A DNA stretch of 8,825 bases. Source: DATJAJ01 sp035622335. GTDB lineage: Archaea > Thermoproteota > Nitrososphaeria > Nitrososphaerales > Gagatemarchaeaceae. The stretch is from positions 1 through 8,825 of the forward strand of contig DASPVO010000083.1 of NCBI GenBank assembly GCA_035622335.1, given 5' to 3'. A program made the translations under genes and the position numbers. Below are positions 1-6,674 of the stretch, one piece after another. Position 1 is the first letter of the stretch, and the number at the start of each line of letters is the position of its first letter. The notes under the pieces are model-generated. The model was given only the letters and a program-made list of their open reading frames with translations. It was not told the origin of the DNA and searched no databases.

Positions 1-1170
1 CAACAGAGACTGGAGCAGTTTGAGAAGCTCTTCGGCAACTCCACCACGGCCTCTGTTCCCACTACTTTAGCCCCGGTCGTCAATCCTCACAACTTTGACC
101 TGATCCTTGTTGCCGCGCTGTTGGTCGCTCTAACTCCCTTCTCAGTAGACACGTATCGTGCAGAGAGAAGGCGGAGGAAGAACGAGGCAGACTTTGCAGA
201 CTTCCTCTTCGAGATGTCAGAGTTGATTCGGGGTGGAATAGACCCAGTGAAGGCCGTCAACACGTTGGCTGAGGGCGACCTTGGAACGGTCACTCAGCAG
301 GTGAGGGTCGCGTCGAAGCAGATGCAGCTCGGTTACACCTTCGAGCAGGCGATGCGCAACCTTGCGACCTCATTGAACAGCGCCCTGATAACCCGGTATG
401 TCGACCTGGTGATTCAAGCTTCTTACAGTGGAGGCGGGGTCTCTAATCTGATTCAGAGGGCATCCGCTGACATGAGCACCTTCATCGCATTGGAAGGGGA
501 GAAGAGGGCTGGATTGGCCCAGTACACGATGATTCTCTACGTCGGTCAGTTCGTCCTTGTGGCTCTTGCAGCTATACTCGTGATACAGTTCGTGCCTGAG
601 TTGAGCGGAATCTCTGCTCTAACTTCGGGAACAGTTACGGGAGGGTTCCTGTCCAACTCCGACATTGCCAACGTTCCGCTCGAGCGAGACTTGTTCTTCC
701 TTTGCGTCATAAACGGCCTGCTCGGAGGTCTGGTGATAGGAAAGATTTCAGAGGGCAAGATCAAGCACGGAATAAAGCATAGTTTGGTGCTGGTTCTGAT
801 AGCTTTTCTAGCGTGGACTCTAATCGTTGTCCCAGCGTCTTCGAGCGCTGGACCCACCTACCCCTTCGCTGTGGTGTCATACGACAAGTCGGGGCCAGTG
901 AGTCTCCCTCTCCCCGACCCTATCGTGGTGCAGGTCAACAACACGGACGGGACTCCCGCTTCCAACGTCCTAGTCCTGTTTAACATCGCAGGCCCGGGTG
1001 GCATGGCCCAGGTGATTCCTTCCTCAGTTTACACTGATGACAATGGAATGGTCTCGGCCCAGATCATACTGGGTAATGTCTCAGGGACGTATACCGTTGG
1101 TGTCACAGTGGGCAGCAACACGACTGCCGTCAACATCCTAGCCACTGGGTCGAACGGCGCGGGTGGCTAG
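1..1170 (+). CDS. TadC/FlaJ-like archaeal pilus assembly platform protein with C-terminal extracellular Ig-like domain (5' partial)
   Basis: The frame is open from the first base, so the gene starts upstream; the TTG at 121 lies inside it and is not a convincing start. About 389 residues are visible. A first hydrophobic helix (about residues 34-48) is followed by a basic RAERRRRK stretch. A T2SSF-type cytoplasmic domain (about 55-172) contains FLFEMSELIRGG and the GYTFEQAM segment. Further helices lie at about 173-198, 231-247 and 260-278. This resembles the second half of FlaJ/TadC proteins, the membrane platform on which an FlaI/TadA-type ATPase drives pilin assembly. The positive-inside rule places the C-terminus outside. 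Residues about 303-383 form a beta-rich module (DGTPASNVLVLF, then TDDNGMVSAQ, then GTYTVGV) resembling bacterial Ig-like domain 1 of invasins. That extra domain is unusual for the family. The next gene encodes a pilin-like protein, which fits a shared surface-structure locus. Platform identity is fairly secure; the Ig call rests on pattern recognition. Confidence 0.8.
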   Translation, partial: QQRLEQFEKLFGNSTTASVPTTLAPVVNPHNFDLILVAALLVALTPFSVDTYRAERRRRKNEADFADFLFEMSELIRGGIDPVKAVNTLAEGDLGTVTQQVRVASKQMQLGYTFEQAMRNLATSLNSALITRYVDLVIQASYSGGGVSNLIQRASADMSTFIALEGEKRAGLAQYTMILYVGQFVLVALAAILVIQFVPELSGISALTSGTVTGGFLSNSDIANVPLERDLFFLCVINGLLGGLVIGKISEGKIKHGIKHSLVLVLIAFLAWTLIVVPASSSAGPTYPFAVVSYDKSGPVSLPLPDPIVVQVNNTDGTPASNVLVLFNIAGPGGMAQVIPSSVYTDDNGMVSAQIILGNVSGTYTVGVTVGSNTTAVNILATGSNGAGG

Positions 1171-1226
1171 TTCACTTCGACGACTAGTATCTGAAGTCGA
1201 CCACTCACTACTTCCACTCATGCCGG

Positions 1227-1250
1227 CTTCATGATTGAAGTATGTGTTTT
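1227..1250 (+). terminator. Weak hairpin plus T-run after the platform gene
   Basis: A 5-bp perfect stem (CTTCA at 1227-1231, TGAAG at 1236-1240, loop TGAT) is followed by TATGTGTTTT ending at 1250. It lies 57 nt after the platform gene's stop. Archaeal termination depends mainly on T-rich tracts, and this tract is short. It could mark the 3' end of the upstream transcript, but it is no stronger than chance structure. Confidence 0.2.
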
Positions 1251-1262
1251 AGGTTGTCAAGT

Positions 1263-1278
1263 GATATAACCATAAAAT
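1263..1278 (+). promoter_or_regulatory. Archaeal TATA-box region for the giant pilin-like gene
   Basis: Two overlapping AT-rich candidates, GATATAAC (1263-1270) and CATAAAAT (1271-1278), stand out in a GC-rich context. The ATAAAA core is centred at 1274.5, which is 29.5 nt before the ATG at 1304 and 23.5 nt before the ATG at 1298. No Shine-Dalgarno sequence of the GGAGG type precedes either ATG. This fits a leaderless or near-leaderless transcript and slightly favours the second ATG as the true start. Confidence 0.55.
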
Positions 1279-1297
1279 CGCTCAAAAAGGGCGTCCG

Positions 1298-4252
1298 ATG
1301 ATTATGCCGCTCAATTCCAGGCACCCTAGAGGCTCTAGAAGGGGCGTCTCGGAAGTCATGGGCGCACTCCTTCTGATAGTCGTTGTAATCGTTGCCGTCG
1401 CAGCTCTCGCTTCATTCGTCTCAATAGCGGAGAAGAACGCACAGGCGAGAAGCTCCTACATCACTTCGGTTCAGGACGAAAACCTTCAAGTTGTCGACGC
1501 GATTTTTGCAGCCAACCAGACGGCTGGATTGGCTCCGGACCGGAGCAACCCGATGCACTGGAACAACATTACACTCACAGTGAGGAACACGAACACCGCG
1601 AGTTCCGACCTCTTTGAAATCAGAATCTCCAACAGCACCTTCAACTACTGGGTGCCAAGCTACAGCACTGTCACCGCAGGCGACATCCTCGGTGAGAACT
1701 TCAACACCACCACCGAGTCGCTGACCTTCCCGGCGAGAGGGACGATAACGATATTCTTCAAACTCACCAATTTGGAGGACACTCTCGGCTTTCTCCGAAG
1801 CTCTCCCATCACCATAACATTGCTAACTAGGGCCGGTAACTTCTTCACTACGTACTACGATCCTCCGGCCGCAGCCTTCTCAGAGAGCATAGTCCAATCA
1901 CCCTTCATGTCGACGACGAGAGACCTTCTCGAGTTCAACGCCGCCGGTTCGACCAACGGGAACTCAACGATTCAGTCTTACCAGTGGAGTGTTCAGGTGC
2001 CTCCAAAGACATGGGATGGAAACTGGGCAGACGACACAGTCCAGACATTCGCCGTGACGGGAAGGGAGTGGACATATCCAGATTCGATTCTTTCCCAAAT
2101 GACTCCGACTCAGCTCGCTGGCCTGCAAGAAACTGGCCCGATCAGAGTGACACTCACGGTCGTCGATGGGGCCAGCTTCACAAGTTCGTCAGGTCCCACC
2201 GTCGTCGACGCGGACCCGCTGATTGCTCCCCCGGCCGGTTTGGCGCTAATCAGCAACACCCTGGTAGGCACATGTCATAATGACCAGGCGACCTACTGCT
2301 ACGCGGACCTATCGGTGAATGTTACAGACATCTTCGGGCATCCAATGAATGGCCAGGTCGTGGACTTCACAACTTCATCCGGCAACATCACATCCTTCAG
2401 TCCGACGTTCCAGTCGACGAGCAGCGAAGGTGAGGCGACCACAACCGTGCAGTTCGGCGCAGGTGGCGGAGTGGTGGAAGTGGTCGACCAGTCGAACCCC
2501 GGACTGAAGCTGCTGGTGTCTGAGACCGGGTCTGGCTCCACGCTGATTGTCCCGACGCCCACACCCACCTCCCAGACCGTCTATCTCGGTCAGACCGCTA
2601 CGATCAGCGACACTCAACCCACCACGGGGACATCACCTTACACCTACCAGTGGCTCGAAGAAGCGCCTGGTGCTTCGAGCTACACGAATGCCGTGGACTG
2701 CGGCGCTTCGATGTCTTCTCCTCCTCAGTGCGTCTTCGCCACGACAGGAGCGACTACCGTCGGCACCTACTCGTTCGAGCTAAAAGTGACGGACAGTTCT
2801 ACACCTACCCCAGAAACTGCAGTATCATCGCCTGTGACGGTCACTGTGAGCAACAGTCTGTTTGCCGGCCCGATCACTCCTGCTTCCCCTGTGATTGACT
2901 CCGGTCAAACGGTCACTCTGACGGCCAATCCATCGGGCGGGACGGCACCCTACACCTACGAATGGTTCACAGGAAGTACGGGATGCACCGGGACGCCATT
3001 CTCGGGGCCGACCATGACGGCTACCATACCAGTCTCACCGACGACCACAACGACCTACTATTACCAGGTGACAGACACGGTTCCCGAGTCCAGCTGCTCC
3101 GCGGGAGACGTTGTGACCGTCAATCCTGCCATGACTGCTCCCACGATAGCGCCGACTCATGCAGCGGTCGACGTCGGACAGACCGACCAGCTTTCCATCA
3201 GCACTCCGTTCGCCGGTGGAACCGCCCCGTACTCTTGTCAGTGGCAAGAGGTTACGCCGACCGCTCAGCCGATAGGCGGTCCTGTGTCGTGTAGCGCGGG
3301 CGGTGCCTTGTCTACCACGACTCCGACCCTCACCATGGTCGAAACCTACACGTTTGATCTACAGGTGACGGACAATACCGGGGCCACTGTCACTTCCGCT
3401 ACGACTTCGGTTACTGTGAACTCCGACCTGGTCGCCGCAGTGGTCTCGGCCACTCCTACCGCGATACTCGAAGGACAGAGTTCGACCTTGTCGACTAGCA
3501 CAGACTTCTCCGGCGGAACCAACCCCTACACGTGCCAGTGGCTTCAAGAGTCGCCAGGTGCTGGAGGCTTCAGCCCGCTCGGGTCTTCCTTCTCGTGCGC
3601 TTTGGCCACTCCTTACGGGGTGACTACTGGCCCTCTCTCTGCAACTGGTTCGTGGAACTTTGAGTTCCAGGTGACGGACAACGCTGGTGCTCTGGCGACG
3701 TCTGCTGAGGTCACCGTTTCGGTCAACCCGCCCCTTACGGCTCCTGTGATCTCTGCCTCTCCGACCGCGATAAGCAGTGGAGCGACCACCACACTGTCGA
3801 CCACTACCGGCTCCACGGGGGGAGTCTCACCGTACACATGCCAGTGGCTAGAAGAAGCTCCAGGCGACGCGAGCTATTCTGACTTGGGAGCTTCGTTCTC
3901 GGGGTCTGCCAACCAATGCGCGCCGGGTGACACTCCGACTGTCACGACTCCGGATCTGACGACGGACGGGACTTACTCCTTCGAATTGCAGGTCACCGAC
4001 AGTCTGACACCCACCCCTGAGACGGTTTACTCAAACGCGGTTACAGTCACTGTATCTGATCCGGCCTCCCCCGCTCATCCCTCAGTCGCATCCAACCTGG
4101 CTTCCGATGTCCTGACAATTCCGTTTCTACTTGGAACCACATGGAGTCAAGTGGACCTGAAGGAATCTCCCAAATATTCAACTGTGTTGCATTCTGAAGC
4201 GGAAGTAGCTTCTGAAGGCGTGGCTAGGCTTCGAGGATATAACTCGAACTAG
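1298..4252 (+). CDS. Giant archaeal pilin-like surface protein with PKD, Big_1-like and five tandem PKD-like repeats
   Basis: The product is 984 residues (982 if ATG 1304 is used). A class III signal peptide is clear: basic RGSRRG, then VSEVMG, then a hydrophobic helix to about residue 43. Cleavage by a PibD/FlaK-type prepilin peptidase is expected after Gly16. Residues 55-190 form a beta-rich head with WNNITLTVRNTN. Residues about 190-305 look like a PKD domain (FNAAGS, SYQW, VTLTVVD). Residues about 312-409 resemble an invasin-type Ig domain (GHPMNGQVVDF). Residues 417-921 hold five tandem PKD-like repeats. The Ser/Thr-rich composition and many N-x-S/T sites suggest glycosylation. Typical archaeal pilins and archaellins are about 100-300 residues, so this is a pilin N-terminus on a long adhesin-like stalk. 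The upstream platform gene supports export or assembly by a type IV pilus-like machine. The last 63 residues match no repeat and contain no convincing membrane anchor. Ligand and polymerisation are unknown. Confidence 0.85.
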   Translation: MIMPLNSRHPRGSRRGVSEVMGALLLIVVVIVAVAALASFVSIAEKNAQARSSYITSVQDENLQVVDAIFAANQTAGLAPDRSNPMHWNNITLTVRNTNTASSDLFEIRISNSTFNYWVPSYSTVTAGDILGENFNTTTESLTFPARGTITIFFKLTNLEDTLGFLRSSPITITLLTRAGNFFTTYYDPPAAAFSESIVQSPFMSTTRDLLEFNAAGSTNGNSTIQSYQWSVQVPPKTWDGNWADDTVQTFAVTGREWTYPDSILSQMTPTQLAGLQETGPIRVTLTVVDGASFTSSSGPTVVDADPLIAPPAGLALISNTLVGTCHNDQATYCYADLSVNVTDIFGHPMNGQVVDFTTSSGNITSFSPTFQSTSSEGEATTTVQFGAGGGVVEVVDQSNPGLKLLVSETGSGSTLIVPTPTPTSQTVYLGQTATISDTQPTTGTSPYTYQWLEEAPGASSYTNAVDCGASMSSPPQCVFATTGATTVGTYSFELKVTDSSTPTPETAVSSPVTVTVSNSLFAGPITPASPVIDSGQTVTLTANPSGGTAPYTYEWFTGSTGCTGTPFSGPTMTATIPVSPTTTTTYYYQVTDTVPESSCSAGDVVTVNPAMTAPTIAPTHAAVDVGQTDQLSISTPFAGGTAPYSCQWQEVTPTAQPIGGPVSCSAGGALSTTTPTLTMVETYTFDLQVTDNTGATVTSATTSVTVNSDLVAAVVSATPTAILEGQSSTLSTSTDFSGGTNPYTCQWLQESPGAGGFSPLGSSFSCALATPYGVTTGPLSATGSWNFEFQVTDNAGALATSAEVTVSVNPPLTAPVISASPTAISSGATTTLSTTTGSTGGVSPYTCQWLEEAPGDASYSDLGASFSGSANQCAPGDTPTVTTPDLTTDGTYSFELQVTDSLTPTPETVYSNAVTVTVSDPASPAHPSVASNLASDVLTIPFLLGTTWSQVDLKESPKYSTVLHSEAEVASEGVARLRGYNSN
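2546..4060 (+). repeat. Five tandem PKD-like domain repeats within the giant pilin-like gene
   Basis: Repeat units by residue and position are R1 417-519 (2546-2854), R2 520-610 (2855-3127), R3 611-709 (3128-3424), R4 710-811 (3425-3730) and R5 812-921 (3731-4060). Each has a GQ or SG turn near the start, then GG.(S/A/N)PY(T/S)(Y/C).W, then (Y/F).(F/Y).(L/F)(K/Q)VTD, and ends in V(T/S)V(S/N). R1, R3, R4 and R5 share QW(L/Q)(E/Q)E; R2 is the shortest and most divergent. R1 and R5 share almost the same DNA around CCAGTGGCT-GAAGAAGC, pointing to relatively recent duplication. R3 and R4 have cysteines flanking the same segment, suggesting an intradomain disulfide. Confidence 0.8.
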
Positions 4253-5751
4253 AAGTCCAGTCGTCGTCCAGTACTCAGACTTTCAACGTAACCGCCTACA
4301 TCAAGCTTTGAGAATCTCTCTATGTCGATGCTTCTCCCTGCCCTCATCAGCTCCAGCACGAACTTCCCCGAGTCCTTCTCTTCCCAGTATCGCTCTCCGT
4401 AGCGGACCACTATCGCCTGCCTCAGCTCGAACGCCCTGACTGCCGCGAGCAGGTATGATGGGCTGTAGAGAAAATAATCAGGCATCACGTGGTGAAGCAG
4501 CCAGTAACCTCCGGGATACCGTATGCCCATGTACTTCTCCGTCAGCTCAGAGTAGAGCTCGCTCGCGGCATCTACCGATAGCTCATCCTGCCAGAAGGCC
4601 AGCTTCATCGATGAGTTCGCAGAGTAGAACGTAGCGAACAGCAGTTCGACGAACCTGAACCTTCTCAAGATGTCGGAGACGACTTTCTCCCCAAGCCCGA
4701 GCTCGCTCTTGAGATACGCGGGCTCGTGCATCAAACCTTCGAAGAATATCGAAAAGATCTCCGCCACCCCCATCGGAAGCGCAAACTTGTCGGAGTAAGA
4801 CGCTCTTTCTGGGATTGATGAAAAGTCGATTCCGTGGCCGAACTCGTGGAATACGCCCGTGAAGTCCTCGAGCGGGTTGGACTTCCTGTACGATATCCTC
4901 ACGTCCTTGGGGATCCTTATCGGAGCGCAGAAGGCCGATGCGCTCTTGCCCCTCCTGTCAGCGGAGTCGACCTTGACCTTCCTCGCATCGAGGCCCATTC
5001 TAGCCATTGTCTTTGTGATTTGGGTGATCGGGTCGGTCTTGACAGGGAACCTCTTCGCGTACTTCCTGAATATTCTCGCTCTGAAGAAGTAAAAGTCATC
5101 GTAGTACTCCGCCTCTCTTCCGAGAATCTCGTCCGAGTACTCTTCGAGCGCTTCCCAGAACGCGGGTCGGAGGCTTCTTCCGAGCCTGTCGACGAACAAT
5201 GACAACTGCTCGTAGTTGACCCCTTCCAGCTTCAGGTAACTGTTCAGCGGGTCTGTCCCGAACTCTTTCATCGTCTCCGCCGCGATAGCGAACCTCTTTG
5301 CCACGACCGGGGCGAGGATGCTTGACTTCTTCACGAAGCCGTCGAAGACTTCCTTTCTCGCAGCAGAATCGTCTGTCGAAGCTGCGAACTGCCGCCAGGA
5401 CCCCCAGTTGACGGGCTTTCCATTGTATCTGTACTTGCTGGTGACGACCTTCTCTGTCCTGAGCTCTGTAAGCTTGAGGAGCAGCCTGTACGTCCTCGAT
5501 TGGGCCACCTCATTGGTGCTGGACAGAAAAATAGGTTCAGGCTCACGACCGAAGTCTCTCAGGAAAGCGCTGAAGTGCCCCTGGCTGTCAGCCTCGACCT
5601 TCGCGAGCTTCTTCTCGTCGATTGGGAGACCGACATCGTGCCTGAAGTAGAGTAGGGCTTGCTGGGCGTGCAGCTCTTCTGCACGATGCGTCCACATAGC
5701 CAGTTGTGGTGAGATTTTCGCCACGGCCCCTTTCTGTCCCGCAGACGACAT
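4249..5751 (-). CDS. M3-family zinc metallo-oligopeptidase (thimet/PepF-like)
   Basis: The product is 500 residues with no signal peptide or membrane helix, so it is predicted cytoplasmic, cleaving short peptides. The gluzincin motif HEFGH is at 302-306: His302 and His306 are zinc ligands and Glu303 is catalytic. Glu331 in GVAEIFS is 25 residues after His306, the spacing between His477 and the third ligand Glu502 in thimet oligopeptidase. His421, Tyr426 and Tyr433 reproduce the spacing of that enzyme's substrate-binding His600, Tyr605 and Tyr612. The preceding FCAPIRIPKDVRISY and LEDFTGVFHEFGH also fit M3 peptidases rather than M32. It is shorter than classical thimet oligopeptidase (about 680 residues) and lacks the Gly-rich loop between the tyrosines. 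The ATG at 5751 has no Shine-Dalgarno sequence. The stop overlaps that of the convergent pilin-like gene. Its promoter must lie inside the start of the divergent copper protein gene, where only a weak AAATT element (5782-5786) is visible. Confidence 0.85.
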   Translation of the reverse strand: MSSAGQKGAVAKISPQLAMWTHRAEELHAQQALLYFRHDVGLPIDEKKLAKVEADSQGHFSAFLRDFGREPEPIFLSSTNEVAQSRTYRLLLKLTELRTEKVVTSKYRYNGKPVNWGSWRQFAASTDDSAARKEVFDGFVKKSSILAPVVAKRFAIAAETMKEFGTDPLNSYLKLEGVNYEQLSLFVDRLGRSLRPAFWEALEEYSDEILGREAEYYDDFYFFRARIFRKYAKRFPVKTDPITQITKTMARMGLDARKVKVDSADRRGKSASAFCAPIRIPKDVRISYRKSNPLEDFTGVFHEFGHGIDFSSIPERASYSDKFALPMGVAEIFSIFFEGLMHEPAYLKSELGLGEKVVSDILRRFRFVELLFATFYSANSSMKLAFWQDELSVDAASELYSELTEKYMGIRYPGGYWLLHHVMPDYFLYSPSYLLAAVRAFELRQAIVVRYGERYWEEKDSGKFVLELMRAGRSIDIERFSKLDVGGYVESLSTGRRLDF

Positions 5752-5756
5752 AAAAG
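5749..5756 (+). promoter_or_regulatory. TATA box for the cupredoxin gene, overlapping the peptidase start codon
   Basis: CATAAAAG is the only strong AT-rich box upstream of the copper protein. Its ATAAAA core is centred at 5752.5, which is 26.5 nt before the ATG at 5779 and 23.5 nt before the ATG at 5776. Bases 5749-5751 are also the initiation codon of the minus-strand peptidase gene, so transcription factor binding here overlies the first codon of the neighbour. Confidence 0.6.
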
Positions 5757-5775
5757 AAGGTCGGCTGTCCTCAAG

Positions 5776-6459
5776 ATGATGAAATTCAGGAGCGGGGCAA
5801 GCAAGATCAGGCCCATCGCAGTCCTCATCGTTGCTGCGGTCGTTGCCTTGGGCGCGCTCTACGCTTATGACTCGTTGGCTCCCAAGACAGTTCCAGTTCT
5901 GCTGCAGTCGCCCGACGTCATCGTAGTCTCCCCGGGCCTTTCGGTCAACTACAGCACTCTCGAGCTGAATCCCGCCAGCACGGGCGGCCCTGCGACACTG
6001 GTTGTCAGCGCGCCTCCTGGCCTCACGGTTGGTCTCTCGACTTCGACTGTATCAGCCTCTCAACCCGGTCCGATCTCGGTGACTCTAAACGCCTCGGCCG
6101 GAATCTCTCCAGGCAACTACACGTTCAGCGTCCAAGAGCAGCAGAGCGGCGGGAAGCAGATCCAGCGCTTCGGTGTGGACGTCGTGCCAGCTCTGGTCAT
6201 CATACTGCATGAGCGCTACAATCCCAACGACCTGAACGTCACGAAGGGAACGGAGGTCACCTGGATCAACCTAGACTCGCAGATCGGATGCTGCGACCCA
6301 GGCTATCACACCGTCACGTTCACTTCAGGGGCCAACGCATCCTCTCCCATCCTGAAGAGACTGGACTACTGGAGCTACACGTTCGACGACGACGGGTCGT
6401 ATGACTACCACTGCACTATACACTTGTTCATGCTGGGGAGAGTCAACGTCTCGAGTTAG
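5776..6459 (+). CDS. Membrane-anchored blue copper protein (amicyanin/plastocyanin-like cupredoxin)
   Basis: The product is 227 residues (226 from the adjacent ATG at 5779, which fits the TATA spacing better). A basic N-terminus is followed by a membrane helix at about 12-33, giving an outside-facing anchored protein. Residues about 45-138 form a beta-rich Ig-like spacer (VSAPPGLTV, SPGNYTFSV) recalling NEW3-type domains. Residues about 139-227 form the cupredoxin: VTKGTEVTWIN, then GYHTVTF with ligand His178, then YHCTIHLFM with Cys213, His216 and Met219. The C-x-x-H-x-x-M spacing is that of amicyanin, tighter than plastocyanin. All four type 1 copper ligands are present, so electron transfer outside the membrane is the expected role. 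Cys172 and Cys173 lie next to each other just before His178 and are not standard. No redox partner is encoded nearby, so the physiological donor and acceptor are unknown. Confidence 0.88.
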   Translation: MMKFRSGASKIRPIAVLIVAAVVALGALYAYDSLAPKTVPVLLQSPDVIVVSPGLSVNYSTLELNPASTGGPATLVVSAPPGLTVGLSTSTVSASQPGPISVTLNASAGISPGNYTFSVQEQQSGGKQIQRFGVDVVPALVIILHERYNPNDLNVTKGTEVTWINLDSQIGCCDPGYHTVTFTSGANASSPILKRLDYWSYTFDDDGSYDYHCTIHLFMLGRVNVSS

Positions 6460-6487
6460 GCAGTGACGTTCTACGATTCGATTTCGA

Positions 6488-6493
6488 TTTATA
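6488..6493 (+). promoter_or_regulatory. TATA box of the tRNA-Val gene
   Basis: TTTATA within GATTTCGATTTATACG is centred at 6490.5, which is 29.5 nt before the first base of the mature tRNA. This is the expected place for an archaeal TATA box whose transcript starts a few bases before the tRNA. The region is clearly more AT-rich than its surroundings. Confidence 0.65.
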
Positions 6494-6519
6494 CGACCCA
6501 AAGGCGAGTGCCCGCTGTC

Positions 6520-6593
6520 GGGTCGGTGGTCTAGCCTGGTAGGACGACAGTCTCACACGCTGTAAGCCGAGAGTTCAAATCTCTCCCGACCCA
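6520..6593 (+). tRNA. tRNA-Val (anticodon CAC)
   Basis: The 74-nt cloverleaf folds completely. The acceptor stem is GGGTCGG with CCGACCC (7 bp). The D stem is GTCT with GGAC, including one G-T pair, and its loop AGCCTGGTA contains the conserved GG. The anticodon stem is ACAGT with GCTGT, including one T-G pair. The loop CTCACAC gives anticodon CAC at 6554-6556, which reads GTG valine codons. The variable region is AAGCC. The T arm is GAGAG, loop TTCAAAT, CTCTC. The discriminator base is A at 6593, followed by CCT, so CCA is not encoded and must be added by CCA-adding enzyme. No intron is present at the usual site after the anticodon. Confidence 0.95.
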
Positions 6594-6618
6594 CCTCCTG
6601 CATCTCTCTCAGCCACTT

Positions 6619-6633
6619 CTGTCGTATCGGCAG
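6619..6633 (+). other. Small hairpin downstream of tRNA-Val
   Basis: CTGTCG (6619-6624) can pair with CGGCAG (6628-6633) around a TAT loop, giving six pairs including one G-U. It begins 26 nt after the tRNA. No T-run follows, so it is not a classical terminator. It may affect the 3' trailer of the tRNA precursor or mean nothing. The rest of the 112-nt gap between the tRNA and the next gene shows only the promoter described separately. Confidence 0.2.
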
Positions 6634-6674
6634 TATGAGAACGATTGGCTCGCGAGTGACGCAGCTTGTCAAAG

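Noticed and set aside
121..123. TTG as the start of the platform gene
   Set aside because: The frame is open from position 1 and the upstream codons encode a plausible extracellular loop followed by the beginning of a membrane helix that the TTG would cut in half.
1177..1204. Possible inverted repeat CTTCGACGACTAG versus CTGAAGTCGA after the platform gene
   Set aside because: The arms do not pair over more than a few consecutive bases, so it does not form a convincing hairpin.
2547..3294. Several plus-strand frames of 78-110 codons inside the repeat region
   Set aside because: They are frame-shifted shadows of a repetitive gene; their Arg/His/Ser-rich translations lack any fold signature while the main frame is continuous and well structured.
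2546..4060. Repeats considered as a CRISPR array
   Set aside because: Unit length is about 270-330 nt, similarity is at protein level, and the region is one continuous reading frame.
4859..5092. Plus-strand 77-codon frame with hydrophobic stretches resembling a small membrane protein
   Set aside because: It lies entirely antisense to the M3 peptidase, over the segment encoding the well-conserved zinc-site region, and has no promoter or ribosome-binding site. Hydrophobic antisense frames are a common by-product of charged coding sequence.
4834..5202. Plus-strand 122-codon frame antisense to the peptidase
   Set aside because: Arg/Glu/Ser-rich composition with no domain signal, overlapping a gene with complete catalytic motifs.
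6520..6593. tRNA gene as an integration site of a mobile element
   Set aside because: No second copy of the tRNA 3' end, no integrase and no compositional break is visible within the window.
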